DNA of 64,000 nt, from contig CAMPET010000081.1 in NCBI GenBank assembly GCA_946803715.1, positions 211,231-275,230 on the forward strand, written 5' to 3'. How positions within the stretch are numbered: the stretch's first letter is position 1; each line of letters begins with the position of its first letter. The notes beneath the pieces are model-generated. The model saw only the letters and a program-made list of their open reading frames with translations. It was not told where the DNA came from and made no database searches. The stretch comes from Beroe ovata. Its lineage: Eukaryota > Ctenophora > Nuda > Beroida > Beroidae. Positions 1 through 11,881 of the stretch are shown piece by piece. The position numbers and the translations under genes were made by a program.

Positions 1-1716
1 CTCAGGCAACTCGTAAAGAGGGACCTTGAGGTGTATGTTGATGGACCGTATGGAACACCTGCTACCGAGATATTTGAGAGTGAACATGCTGTTCTTGTAG
101 CAGCAGGCATAGGTGCGCTCTGCTAATTTGACTACGCCAATTCTTGTGAATACATGTTGTTTAGATGGGTTAAATATAAGAAAATTTGATATTTTGATGA
201 CTTCGTCCTCCTCAGGTGTAACACCGTTTGCCTCAATCTTGCAAACTATTGTTGATAAGTACAACAAAAGCGGATGCTTCTGTCACGAATGTGGCTGCTG
301 GAATGACCACGGGACTTTCAACATCAAAGTTAAGAAGGTAAGAATACTGACTACTAGAGGGATATCACAGGAATTATAGGGAAGTTAACTTAATGAGAAG
401 ATGCAGGCTTCGTGAATGAACGCTGGAATTCGATAAAAACGGGAGAATTTCGACAAATGTGATCATGACCGATGTTTCAGCTCGACTTTGTGTGGATTAC
501 TCGGGATCAGAAGAGTTTGCAGTGGTTCTTGGAGTTGCTGAAGCGGATGGAAGAGGTAATGGATCGGTTCACAAGCTTCAACCCGCGACACGGGGAGGAA
601 AACTCTCATAGAGGACACACGGGCCACAGACTCAGGAAGATCATTGGTCACCATAACGATAAGAGTGAGTGGATAAGTGTGGGTGAGAGAATGAGGTTGA
701 TGTTCAACTTGAAGATTCGTAGCTTTATCGATCTAATTGCTAATTGGCTAATCAACCAGTTGGCTAAGAGCTAATTGGCTGATCGGTAAAGCTACAGATT
801 TCCGGCTTTGTAAGCTAGCTCATTTACTAAAGTACTAAGTCAAACTTCTGCTCAGAAGAAAACATTGAGTTGAATGAAGTTGAGGAAGACTCCAATAAAC
901 TGGAGACAGCGGCAGAGGAGCACAATGGTGAATGAAAATTCGGTGATTTGTTTGTTTGTAGAATGTTTACAATCCCCTCAGACATAAATGCTTGGCTACG
1001 CCCTACGCAGACAAGTCAGAATAGACTCTGAGATAAAATGGAGTATTTTCCTCATTATAATGTCATGATATTGTAATTCGTCCATCAGGGGAAGTTCAAC
1101 AAGAGAGGTTCCTCGACATTAACATCTACTTGACCTCAGCTCTTTCCAAGAAAGATTTCAGAGCGGTGGGGCTACAGGTAATTCTATCACGGAGCTCAAT
1201 CTTTTTCTAAAATATTGATATTTTCTCTATTGTTTTACTATTCACACACACGATAATGTTTTGTATTCTAAATATGGCATAATGGTTTTCAGTACGCGCT
1301 TCAACTGATGAAGGAGGGCAACCCTGAGGGACAAGACCACATCACAGGACTGAGAGCACAGACTAACACGGGACGACCCGACTGGAATGAACTGTTCGAG
1401 AAGATAGTTGACCCTCAGAAAAAACGAAAGGTACTTATCCCAACATTCGCATGATATTCTCTGTGTGACCTACTCCAACAAAATGCCATATATTATGAGA
1501 TGTTGTTGGGGCACGCTACTTTGCCGCACCCAAGAATTGCTGATGGGTTGAAAATCAATAGTATTGGGTTTGGAAATTGATTGAAATACAGAACTGACAT
1601 TTGATTCAATTCCTTCCCAGGTGACTGTCTTTTTCTGCGGTTCACCAGTGATAGAGGAGGTTCTCAAAGCTCAGTGCGTCGCCAGGAACTACAAATTCAA
1701 AGCAGAGAAGTTCTAA
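1..1716 (+). CDS. NADPH oxidase, NOX5-like, C-terminal part (5' end outside window)
   Basis: This is the C-terminal dehydrogenase half of a membrane NADPH oxidase, which moves electrons from NADPH through FAD and haem to oxygen to make superoxide. Exons I can join in phase are 1-112, 216-337, 481-664, 856-927, 1089-1177, 1293-1430 and 1621-1716, ending at TAA. Visible family marks are the VDGPYG segment, the NADPH-binding AAGIGVTPFASIL, FVWITRDQ, the TGRPDW motif near the end, the FFCGSP nucleotide loop and a C-terminal Phe. An acidic stretch before the LTSAL segment (exon 856-927) fits NOX5-type enzymes better than NOX1-4. The exon ending at 664 uses a GTGAGT donor; the earlier GTAATG donor at 571 would break the frame. 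The haem-binding half lies upstream of the window. NOX5 versus another NOX class is not certain. Confidence 0.85.
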
Positions 1717-2144
1717 ACTATGACTGTCTCTATATAAGTAGTATTCATGGTAACACAATAACGCATGACGTCAAAACGTCTGTGACGTCATAGAATCACG
1801 CGTGAGAAGAAGAACACATGCATGATTGCGTGATGGATGCGTGACTCACTGCATGCACAACGTAGCATAGAACGCATTATTTGGAGGACGCACAGTCACA
1901 CCGACAATTGAATAGTGAAGGCAATAGAAGGATAGATGTAGTGCCCTCTATTATAGTTGAGATATGAACAAATTTGATAGATATTTTTATTGAGGATATC
2001 AGTGACCGCATAGCACATTTCGTATCTTTGCTCCGAGTTCTGGGGGGCGCGAGATGGGAAAAGTCATGCTAACTCCAAGGAAGAGAAATCTACTGACGAC
2101 AGCGTTCTAAAAACAGGATCAATATTCATTAGCCTCACTTCTAC

Positions 2145-2150
2145 AATAAA
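2145..2150 (+). promoter_or_regulatory. Possible polyadenylation signal AATAAA for the NOX gene
   Basis: AATAAA lies about 430 bases after the NOX stop codon on the same strand. It is the clearest hexamer in the 3' flank. A lone AATAAA can occur by chance. Confidence 0.35.
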
Positions 2151-2789
2151 GCCTCAATGTCTTTTGTGATAAAGAAAAGGCGATTGGGGAGGGATAATCA
2201 TGGCGCAATTTCATATTTCGGAAAATGCATCAGTTTGAACATTCCCTTGACTATATCAAGATTCAAGAAAGCTGACGTGATTGACGATTGTGCAATCGAA
2301 AAACTGCATTCCAAATTTATTGTATCAAATTTAATTGTATTTTGGAGAGTTCAATTTTGAGGGAGGCAGAAAACTGTTTTATAATATGCTTCTTTAGTTG
2401 AGAATGACTTTGACTTTGAGTTTTAATGATTTCGTTAGATTTTTATTTCGTCGAAATTTTAACTTTTAACTGAGATTGGTTGTCTTGAATCAATGTTTGT
2501 TTGAATGCTAATTCGCGATTCAGTTCTATTCCAAAAGTATTATATTACACTCAAAACGGCTTTCTCTCACACTGAATTCAAAGAATATTAAAATTTTGAT
2601 ACATGAAATCATGTAGTGATGCAAGAAATTCCCATTGTATCCTTGTCTGTCTATCGGCCTGCTGGGCTAGATTGTTCAAGACTGTCACACTGTGGCAGTG
2701 TCACTCAGTACATACTACTATCTCTGTTTTTATTCGTGTCTGTGTCTGCGTTTCTGTGACTGTGGGCACTGGGTATGAATGAATTATGT

Positions 2790-2895
2790 GTTTGTGTGTG
2801 TCTGTGTATGTATGTGTTTGTGTATGTGTGTGTGTCTGTGTGTGCATGTGTGTGTGTCTGTGTGTGTGTATGTGTGTATGTGTGTGTCTGTGTCT
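2790..2895. repeat. (TG)n microsatellite
   Basis: Imperfect TG repeat interrupted by TCTG, TATG and TTTG units. It produces spurious His-Thr-rich open frames on the minus strand. Confidence 0.9.
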
Positions 2896-3710
2896 ATGTA
2901 CAATGACTTTATGCATGTAGTTGCTCTTTCCTTGGTGCTCTGAATAACATACGTGTGAATTTGTGCTATAATGAGCAAGTCATTACAAATTGCTTGAACC
3001 CTACATAAAAGAGTGTGTCTTAGATCCTTATTCTGTAATCTGTACTCTCCCCCAAGTTAAACTACACACATAATCACACCATGTCACCCTCTCCCTCTCT
3101 CACACATGCAGACTGTATATTGCACCCTCTCCTAGGCCGAGTTTCCTCTACCAGTTATACTTCTGCTATTATACACTCAGTGAATATAGTGTGGGTCAGA
3201 AGATGAGAGTGAGGGAGTGAGTCGGTCAGTCAGTCAGTCAATCAATGAGTCAATGACTGTGAGTCAGTGATGGAGTGAGTGAGTGACTCAGTGATCGTGT
3301 TAGAGAGCGTATCAAACGGTTTCAGTGGATAGCAAGAACGTCAGTATTTTATAGTGAATCCTCTATATCACCCTTTTGTCGCCCAAAATACGGTACGTTA
3401 ATCATTAGCCCTTACAAGGTAACGTTCACTTATAGAGTACAATTCGCAGTTCTGAAAAGGACCATTTTGCATAGTACGTGCGCTACTCTGTTTCTTTTCT
3501 TTGGTAGTCTCATTTCGTAAGATTTAACAGTCGTTTCAGCACATATTTTCTCTTTGGCGTGCAATATACCGTAAATACCCTTGCTTGAACAACTCAAAAC
3601 AGACATGAATTACCTCTTCAGTCTAAACCCACAGTTGGAAACTAGGAACGTGAAAACCTCGTGTGCTCTACACTCAGACATCCGTATCACACCATCGTCC
3701 ATCACACCTT

Positions 3711-3796
3711 GACGTATCACATAGTCAAGGTGTCACTTAGTCCACGTATCACATAGTCCACGTATCACATAGTCCACGTATCACATAGTCCACGTC
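3711..3796. repeat. 16-base tandem repeat, about four and a half copies
   Basis: The unit CACGTATCACATAGTC is repeated head to tail, with diverged first copies and near-identical last ones. It ends only about 30 bases before the GIPC start codon, so it lies in the 5' UTR or promoter of that gene. Confidence 0.85.
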
Positions 3797-3824
3797 CTAA
3801 TCACAGATACCTATTCGTGCAGGG

Positions 3825-6564
3825 ATGCCTTGGTTTAGCTTCAGATCAGCCTCAACTCGACAAAAGGAACTGCTCGAACCCAATAGCACTGCCGCAGCTC
3901 ACAATGTACTAAGCTCAAATAAAGACTCCAGGGAATCGAAGGTCAGATTGGTCAGATTGGTCCATTCCGATGGAAAGTTTGTGAACTTCAGAAGGGGTCT
4001 AATTCACGCGTTACCAACTTGAAAATAACCTCAAGGGCTATGCTTCCGATGTATTCATAATCTCATGAATAATTCTACAATCTATCTTCAGAAAAAAGGC
4101 ACCGTGAAAAGGACAGTACTTCAGTCAAACGTCCAACAAGAAGTATGCACTCGGCTACGTACATTGCTATTTGATGTAGCGACGGTTCCCATAGTAACAA
4201 AAAACCCTACACCCTGGCGTTAATTGGGCATCTGTTTCAGCTCCAGTTCTACACACAATTGGCCCATGGCGGTTCCACGAAGCGGATCAACGCTTTTCTT
4301 TCACTCAAGGATCTATACTCGAAACTAGGTACACAACTAATCAAACCCTATTCCTTGTGATGCACTGAACGATGCATCGCTAAAATTGTGAATTGTCCTT
4401 TGTAAGCTATAGAAATTAAGCTATAATAATCAAAGTTTTATTCAACATTTGTTAAAATATCGTTTAAATCCCACCCCTGCTTCACCATGATTTTGGCATG
4501 AGTCTAGACTACAAAGGTCTATCTCCCTCTCCCCTCCCTGTGACAGAGGAGCAGCAAATGCGATCCCAATTATATAACTCACCTCTCCCACAGCTCTAGA
4601 ACTGAAGATAGACATTCGGAGTATCATGTTTTGTACTCTCAACACCCCCAAGATAGACATGAGATATCTCCTCTCCGGCCTTGTGGTCTACAACGACTTT
4701 ATCTTCGTCCATGTTCAGGGTCTCGTCAGGCAGGTAGATACTGGATATATATATCTCCTTATATGGAATAATCTCGGGTTAGAACCGTGGAATCAAGAAA
4801 TTATGCGTTAGGTTTTATTTACTCATACTCTCCTGCATCTCAATAACAATGACTCGGATCTCAGAATTTCGCTTATTATGTGAGATTCTCAATTGGATGA
4901 TATCACCAGCTCTAAACTGCATGTACCTGTTTGCAGATATCGGTTAAGAAGGAGGAGAAAGCTATCGGCATCACGATAACCGATAACGGGATGGGCTGTT
5001 GTTTTATCAAGCGGGTGAAGGCGGGCAGTGTAGCAGAGAAGAGCGGCAATTTCCACGTGGGGGATCAGTTGGTGAAGTTGGACGATATGTCGCTCGTCGG
5101 GTCCAGACATTATTCGGTGGCAGCCAAACTGAGGGATATATCGGTAATGATGTTACACAGGGAAGTACACCGGTAATAGTACACAGGGAAGTACACCGGT
5201 GATATTATACACCGGTATGGCGGTATATCATTATTTCGCACTGATGGTATCACAGACACACTCACAGGAAACAGTGAGCCACCCTTAAAAGCAACGGCCA
5301 AATTGCAATTAAACCAAATCTTAACGCCAACATCACAGGTACTAACTTCTGAATTTCAGATTGGATCGATGATAAACTTGATGTTGGCAGAGCCGAAGCA
5401 GGGTTTTGATAGCAATCTCTGTCCTAGACGAGCAGCACCAGGATCCACGGCGCCATCGACTCTTTCCGCTGAACCTATTGAGGTGAGGAGTGAAGTGAGG
5501 TGAGGAGTGAGGTGAAGTGAGGAGTGGGGTGAGGAGTGGAGTGAGGTGAAGTGAGGGTTGAGGTGAGGTGAAGTGAAGAGTGGAGTGGGGTGAGGTGAGG
5601 AGTGAGGTGAGGTGAGGAGTGAAGTGAGGAATGGGGTGAAGTGAGGTGAAGTGAAGAGTGAAGCGAGGTGAAGTGAGGGATGAAGTGTGGTGAGGTGAGG
5701 GATGAAGTGAGAGATGAAGTGAAGAGTGGGGTGAAATGAGGAGTGAGGTGAAATGAGGAATGAAGTGAAGAGTGGAGTGTGGTGAACTGAAGAGTGTGGT
5801 GCAGTGAGGAGTGAGGTGAAGTGAGTAGTGAGGTGAAGAATAGGGTGAGGTAGAGTGAAGTGTGGGGGGAGTAAGAATATGGGGTTCAATGTGTGGTGAG
5901 CAGGGGCGTGAATTTAGTTTAACAATTGACTATAGTGATCTTCCGAAGCTGCGTACCACTACCACGACACTCACATGCTATAACCCAGGATGGGAGAGCC
6001 ACGGTTCGTATCAAGAACGATGGATCAGTACAGGAATCAGTGGCGTGCAGCTGGCTGGAGAAGGCAAAACTCCAAGTCGATGACTTGCTAGAGGTGATAG
6101 TCGATTATGAACAACTTATAGTGATATTGATAATGTGATACTGATAACAGTTTCTAATTAGTAGATTCTAGAATACTTTATCTAACAATAATCACTGAAA
6201 GTGAATTAACATTTTCCAGTCCTACATGGGAATACGAGATCTGGAGTTGGCTTGTACTATCCTAGAGACAAGCGATGACAATTACGGGAAGGAGGATTTC
6301 ACAACCGTAATTCATTTCCCATGAACTCATGAATTCCAAATTGATTTATTTCCGTTTACAGTTTAATTTCAATCAATCATGAGTATTTTGAATACATCGT
6401 AACATCAAGTTATTATTCCACAGGCAGTTAACGAAATTCTCGGGGATTTCGATTTCCCGGAAGATTTTATAGATAACGTGTGGGAGATAATCTCGCTGGC
6501 CCGAGATACGGTAGGAGAGAAGGAGGTGGATGAAAGTGATGAGAGAGGCAATGCTACAGAGTAG
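3825..6564 (+). CDS. GIPC: GIPC PDZ-domain adaptor
   Basis: GIPC proteins are cytosolic adaptors. A central PDZ domain binds C-terminal tails of receptors and RGS proteins, and the C-terminal GH2 domain recruits myosin VI to endocytic vesicles. Nine exons join in phase: 3825-3941, 4092-4142, 4241-4328, 4594-4733, 4937-5143, 5360-5482, 5989-6093, 6220-6306 and 6424-6564, giving about 352 residues (human GIPC1 is 333). The GH1 region shows FYTQLAHGGST and IMFCTLNTPKIDM. The PDZ domain (about residues 130-215) has GITITDNGMGCCFIKRVKAG, where the usual GLGF loop is replaced by LGITITDNG-type residues as in other GIPCs. The GH2 end carries SYMGIRDLELA and a FDFPEDFIDNVW motif near the C terminus. 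Intron 6 contains a long minisatellite. The identification is firm; the first two exons are the least certain part. Confidence 0.93.
5150..5215. repeat. Short tandem repeat around TACACCGGT
   Basis: Two to three copies of ACACAGGGAAGTACACCGGT follow the donor of GIPC exon 5. They are intronic. Confidence 0.7.
5483..5870. repeat. GTGAGGTGAAGTGAGGAGTG-type minisatellite in GIPC intron 6
   Basis: About 390 bases of purine-rich, G/T/A-only repeat with units of about 10-20 bases built from GAGGTGAAGTGAGG and GTGAAGAGTG. It begins right at the donor site of the exon ending at 5482, so many repeat units offer GTGAGG, itself a splice-donor consensus. A 177-residue open frame on the minus strand is simply the repeat read as His-Phe-Thr-Ser-Pro. 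Confidence 0.9.
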
Positions 6565-7236
6565 AGGAGATGATAGTCCGTGGCTGAGATAGTATTAGAC
6601 ACTGATCATAGAGTAATTTCCGTTCGGGATTCCACAATAATAACCTTACTAAAATATATATATATTGAAGTTGAATTGGTATTGATAATCTGATTTAGTG
6701 GTGGCGCTGCTGTTCAGTTCAACTTCAAGTTCAAGTTAGCAATGTTGTTGTGGTAGCAAAATCAATTCCTACAGTTGCTGGTTTTCACCGATACGTTCTT
6801 GACAGGTCTTGATCTTACGAAAACGCTTGTTGAAAAATATCAAACTTACATGGGTAAAATGTAAAACCGCGAAGCCATTCTGCATTCATTTTCATTGAAA
6901 TCCTTAGCTTGTTCGACAAAAATAGCTTTGATACTGATATTAATGACATAATACTAAGTAGTACGATGTTACTTTGCAATAGCCATGTATGGATTATTGA
7001 AACCTTCGACTTTTCACATCTATGCTTTTCCTTCTTTAAGACACCCTATGGAATTTGTTGATAATGCTGTAAACAGTTAACGAAATAATAAGTTGTGTTT
7101 GAAATATCTCTAGTTCAATCATTACATCAATCATTGAAAGGTATTTGAATACATAAACAACTGACCCCCAAAAAAAATAAATAACCCCTTACGATAAACG
7201 AATCAATGCTACAAATCAAACCTACTACTGAGTTGA
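6565..7236. other. Convergent spacer between GIPC and ALG8
   Basis: The 3' flanks of two genes that point at each other. AT-rich, with a short (AT)n run near 6653 and an A-rich run near 7170-7190. I see no coding exon or RNA gene. Confidence 0.5.
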
Positions 7237-9421
7237 TCACACTAAACCCCACAGTAAATTACCCAGGATATAGGAAACTCCCACAGAACAATAGCCCGAA
7301 TATAGGAGTAAGGGGAGGAACTGGAAGTTTGGAAGTGTCAGTGGTAACACGATCTCAGTGAGAATAAAGTGCACGACCAGCCCCAGGAGATAGATCTTCT
7401 CGAACACGGTGTGACGGAAATTCGGGTGGACTTTCCACAGGAACACACGCATGAACGAATGAACCATCACGAGAATACATGCTTTTACCGGGAGTTCTCT
7501 TATCTCATGGAGCAGAGGAAAGAGGGAATATGTTCCGAGGACAGACAGGAAGTAGAACTTCCCGGCGGTTTGGGCATCGGAAAATACAAGCAGAGCGTAC
7601 GGTATGAGAACAACCAAGATAGCCTTCTCGTGAACGTGGTATCCGCAGTAGAATGATACGAGGGCAGACGCAGTTACACATCTTAGGAACCTGTCAGGTG
7701 AGGGGTGCTGGAATAGCTTTACAAGAATTGGAGTAAGAAGGACAAGGGTCAGAGTCACACAGTGGATGGGAGTTATGTTGGGTAGAACAAGGTATTCGGA
7801 CTGTTGCACCAATCCTGACATCAGGGGATGGACTCCCGATTTTCGCACCATTCCAATAAGTTGCAGGACCTTGGTTAACCCAATATCAAGGATGTTGTAG
7901 ATTGACCACAAGTTAGGAGCCCAGTAAGCGTGACATAAACCTCTCTGAACAGGAAACAGCCTGGACATTATCTGAGGTAGATGAGCAGAGAACGGGAGGA
8001 AAGATACTCCAAACACAAGCACCACAACGACTCCCAACTTAGACAACCCGATAATATCCACGATGGTCGTTTCTTTGAAGAGGTGCACACGTAACATATA
8101 CACGAAATAGACAGGCGCAACGTAGAGGTAAATGTGTTTGAGGTTCAGCAACACTGAGAAGTAGAAAGCACCACTGAGAATATTCCCTTCGATCACGCTG
8201 ACCAGTGACAACAGGAAAACCCCCGAGAGGAAACCATTGTATTGGAAATGGATGTGATCAACTATCAGCAGGCCAGCACACGACAAATAACAGGAAGTTA
8301 GGAGAAGTTTCGTAGTGAGGTCGTCACAACCCTTCCCTGTGGTCGTCACAAGTTTGGCTGCCCGAGAACAGGCGTAACAGAGAACAATATCGGAGAGAAT
8401 GACTGATAGACGTTGGAAGAGGAGAGTTGCAAGACTAAAATAAGGAACGTCGGACAGTACCAGCATGTCGGAATCGAAGTAGCGAGCAAGTTGTGAGAGT
8501 AGGAACTCAAACCATGCGAAAAAGGGGGGATAGTCCAGCGTCCACTGGGACGTGGTGTCGTAGTACCACTGAAATAGGGAATTCGTGTAAATCATGGTGG
8601 ATAGTCAAGTTATGCGGAGTGGTGATGAAAGTGCAGCTGAAGTTGAGGATGTTTAAAACCGAAAATAAGCCGCGCACGCGCACGCAAAAGCCGCGCGCAC
8701 ATGCTGAAATGATATTTGCAAATTGTCGCGCATTCCGTTTGTTCCTTGCAATTCGACAAAATTTAGTGCACGTTTAAAGCTATCTTTACGCTAAATAGCC
8801 CAAAAACGGTTTTAAATGAGTGAAACTCAGAATTAAAACCCACATAACAATTTAAACGGTGGAGAATGGAAAAATTAAATCGAGGGCGCAAAAAGTGGAG
8901 AAGGCGGGCATTGATCCCGCTACCTTCCGAATGCGAATCGGACGCTCTACCATTTGAGCTACTCCCCCGACGTCCGCTACAGATTTCAGTGGAATTTATC
9001 ACCGTGCCTAGCTCTATACAGGTAGTAGTTGTTCGGTATGTCATGATTATGTTGAACTAATGAACCCGTCAAGTGGACGTGATTCACTACCCATTGGGCA
9101 CAACAACAGGACGAAATAGTTGCCATGGCAACGCATATCATAGTTCAAAAAAATCTGCACGTGCATTTCGTGACGTACAACTGGGCAGACAGACGGAAGG
9201 ACAGACGATCAGGCATCTCAGTCCTTACCAAATTATAATATGTTGATATGGATAAATGAGACTGATAACGAATCTGGAATAATAACCTTGTCAATAGGGA
9301 GGGAGTGAGTGATAGCCAGCCAGTTTCTATGAACCTCGAAATCAGTGGAGTGATAGGCATGGCATAGTAGTAGCTTGAGGAACGATGTTACTAAATAGAT
9401 GTCAATCCAGGACAAATCCAT
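7237..9421 (-). CDS. ALG8: ALG8, dolichyl-P-glucose alpha-1,3-glucosyltransferase
   Basis: ALG8 is an ER membrane enzyme that adds the second glucose to the dolichol-linked Glc1Man9GlcNAc2 oligosaccharide used for N-glycosylation. Two exons: 9421-9287 and 8568-7237, joined at ...SLPIDK / WYYDTTSQW..., together about 488 residues (human 526). Exon 1 has the luminal [12 protein letters not shown] motif shared by ALG6/ALG8/ALG10 enzymes; exon 2 starts with [17 protein letters not shown], an ALG6/8 signature, followed by many hydrophobic segments. The start at 9421 is the first ATG of exon 1. The open frame of exon 2 appears to begin at an ATG (8595), but that ATG is intronic: a TTTCAG acceptor lies just before TGG at 8568. 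The intron (8569-9286) contains a tRNA gene. The ATG lies in the first unit of a 45-base tandem repeat (9419-9508). Confidence 0.92.
8890..8894 (-). terminator. Pol III T5 terminator of tRNA-Ala
   Basis: Five T residues on the minus strand, two bases after the tRNA discriminator base. Confidence 0.8.
8896..8968 (-). tRNA. tRNA-Ala (anticodon CGC)
   Basis: A full 73-base cloverleaf on the minus strand. The acceptor stem GGGGGAG pairs with CTTCTCC (two G-U pairs), followed by discriminator A. The D-arm is GCTC/GAGC, the anticodon stem TCCGA/TCGGA with loop TTCGCAT (anticodon CGC, reads GCG), and the T-stem GCGGG/CCCGC with loop ATCAATG. Position 3-70 is a G-U pair, the classic identity element of alanine tRNAs. 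A run of five T (8894-8890) follows as Pol III terminator. Position 54 is A, not the usual T. The gene lies inside the ALG8 intron on the same strand. Confidence 0.92.
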
Positions 9422-9508
9422 TCTAGATAGGGAGTTCAGTGTTAAGCAAGAGAAATATCAATCCATTCTAGATAGGAAATTAAGTGTTAAGCTAGAGAAA
9501 TATCAATG
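9419..9508. repeat. 45-base tandem repeat, two copies, over the ALG8 start
   Basis: Two head-to-tail copies of a 45-base unit beginning TCCATTCTAGATAGG and ending GAGAAATATCAA. The ALG8 start codon (minus strand) is in the first copy; the second copy lies upstream of it. Confidence 0.8.
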
Positions 9509-10134
9509 TAGAGTGCAATACTATAGATACACATGTGTACACAGGACATACTATATTATGCAGCAATTTGAGTTAATTGTGTTTTAAATTACACGAAGTT
9601 AAAAGGTGTATAGCTTGCAGAGGTATAAACGGAATAAAACACTGCAGTATGCATTATACAAGCTATGCAACATTCTTTTGTCAATTCCATATCATCAGAA
9701 AATCAAAACAAATAAAAAAAAAGGTAGCAATATTCATTTCTCTGGCCTCTGCTGTAATGTGCCAGATGATTTAAGAGTCATCAGTCAGGATGTATAAAAG
9801 AATGGATTCCATCTATGAGTGGTTCGTCTATTTCGTGCTGGTGTCAGGAGATGGTAGCTTTACTCAGTGGTGTCAACATACGCTGAGTTGACTTATTGCT
9901 TCGTTATGACGGAATATAATGCAAACATTCATCAAAATAGGGTTTAACAATGAGATGTCAACGATTGATGATCTTGCAAAGTAGAGGAGGGATACCAGGT
10001 ACAATTTTTGCTCCTAGATAGGTTACCAGAGAACTATAATATCCTGTAGTTACCTATAAGTTATTCTTCTCCCATCTGCAGTATTATAGCTATGGGACAC
10101 GGGTACTATCCAGTTAACAACACCGAGTCTGCTC
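9422..10134. other. Spacer upstream of ALG8 and downstream of the unknown membrane protein gene
   Basis: About 0.7 kb AT-rich sequence without a coding exon. From 9553 onward it belongs to the first of two near-identical copies that are separated by the N at 10705. Confidence 0.5.
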
Positions 10135-10704
10135 TCAGCTGACATGCTCGTGTTTCAAATCGTACCAATTATTGAACACCCAGTTCGCTACAAACACTCC
10201 AACCGGAATAACCACACATAACCACGCTATGAGTCGGAATGCTTGCGCAGGAATGCCGTGGTATACACGCTCATAGTACACAGAGTACTGCACGTGAGGG
10301 GCGGGCTTGACTGACCTTGAGACGTCATGGGCTGTCACCTGCAATGATAGGGATGATATTATAGGGAGCATAGGTGTTAATAATCATTGTCACTTAACCA
10401 ATTTTATAGATGAAGTGGATAAAAAAGAGCGACATAAACATACATGATGGCAAAAGTGGGATTTTGATAAGTTAACACCATACACTATACAACATCATCA
10501 AGGGATACCAATGAACCAATAGGTATTCGATATATTTTCTACGGAATTCAAACGACACCAGCTGGAGCAAGATAAGGGACACTCACTGTGACATAAAGTG
10601 TATCGGTGTCCGGTGTAAATTCCTCCTTCTCGATATCTAGGAGTTTTCTCTGGGGTATCATGGTAGCGAGCGTGCTCGAGAATGATATGGTGAAGGAGTA
10701 GGGT
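9553..10704. repeat. Copy 1 of a ~1.15 kb duplicated segment (likely unmerged allele)
   Basis: This segment matches 10706-11881 over its whole length, with small substitutions and indels. It carries exon 3 of the unknown membrane protein gene (10338-10135) and part of exon 2, which stops abruptly at the single N at 10705. It has no exon 1. The abrupt end at an N points to an assembly overlap between two alleles and not to a biological tandem duplication. Confidence 0.8.
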
Positions 10705-10705
10705 N

Positions 10706-11881
10706 ATATTATGCAGCAATTTGAGTTAATTGTGTTTTAAATTACACGAAGTTAAAAGGTGTATAGCTTGTAGAGATATAAACGGAATAAAACACTGCAG
10801 TATGCATTATACAAGCTTCGCAAAATTCTTTTGTCAATTCCATATCATCAGAAAATCAAAACAATGGTAGCAATATTCATTTCTCTGGCCTCTGCTGTAA
10901 CGCGCCAGATGATTTAAGAGTCATCAGTAAGGATGTATAAAAGAACGGATTTTGTACATATACATGCATTTCTTCCTCTGCAAGAGTCCATCTATGAGTG
11001 GTGTCAAAAATTCGTCTATTTCGTGTTGGTGTCAGGAGATGGTAGCTTAACTCAGTGGTGTCAACATACGCTGAGTTGACTCATTGCTTCGTTATGACGG
11101 AATATAATGCAAACATTCATCAGTACAGGGTACAGCAATGATATGATTTTCGAGGTTTCAATGATTGATGATCAGGCAGAGTAGAGGAATACCAGGTACA
11201 ATTCTTGCTCCTAGATAGGTTACCAGAGAACTAATATCCTGTAGTTACTCTTCTCCCATCTGCAGTACAACTATGGGACACGGGTACTATCCAGTTAACA
11301 ACACCGAGTCTGCTCTCAGCTGACATGCTCGTGTTTCAAATCGTACCAATTATTGAACACCCAGTTCGCTACAAACACTCCAACTGGAATAACCACACAT
11401 AACCACGCTATGAGTCGGAATGCTTGCGCAGGAATGCCGTGGTATACACGTTCATAGTACACAGAGTACTGCACGTGAGGGGCAGGCTTGACTGATCTTG
11501 AGACGTCATGGGCGGTCACCTGCAATGATAGGGATGATATCATAGGGAGCATTGGTGTTAATAATCATTGTCACTTAACCAATTTTATAGATGAAATGTG
11601 ATTTTGATAAGTTAACACCTTTGACCTTACACTATACAACCTCATCAAGGGATACCAATGAACCAATTAACGTGGATCTTTTGGAGCAATAGGTATCAGG
11701 TATTCGGTATATTTTCTACGGAATTCAAACGACACCAGCTGGGGCAAGATAAGGGACACTCACTGTGACATAAAGTGTATCGGTGTCCGATGTAAATTCC
11801 TCCTTCTCGATATCAAGTAGTTTTCTCTGGGGTATCATGGTAGCAAGCGTGCTCGAGAATGATATGGTGAAGGAGTAGGGT
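10706..11881. repeat. Copy 2 of the ~1.15 kb duplicated segment
   Basis: Starts right after the N at 10705 with ATATTATGCAGCAATTTGAG, the same sequence as at 9553, and runs to the middle of exon 2 of the membrane protein gene. This copy is continuous with exon 1 upstream, so it is the one used in the gene model. Confidence 0.8.

Larger units (their letters stand above)
1717..3824. other. Spacer between NOX and GIPC genes
   Basis: About 2.1 kb with no convincing coding exon. It holds the presumed NOX 3' UTR, an imperfect (TG)n microsatellite (about 2790-2895), a GTCA/GTGA-rich stretch (about 3205-3300) and a 16-base tandem repeat (3711-3796). Short open frames here are mostly readings of the TG repeat. 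Confidence 0.6.

Noticed and set aside
5356-5889. 177-codon open frame on the minus strand
   Set aside because: It is the GIPC intron minisatellite read through in a stop-free frame; composition is His/Phe/Thr/Ser/Pro only.
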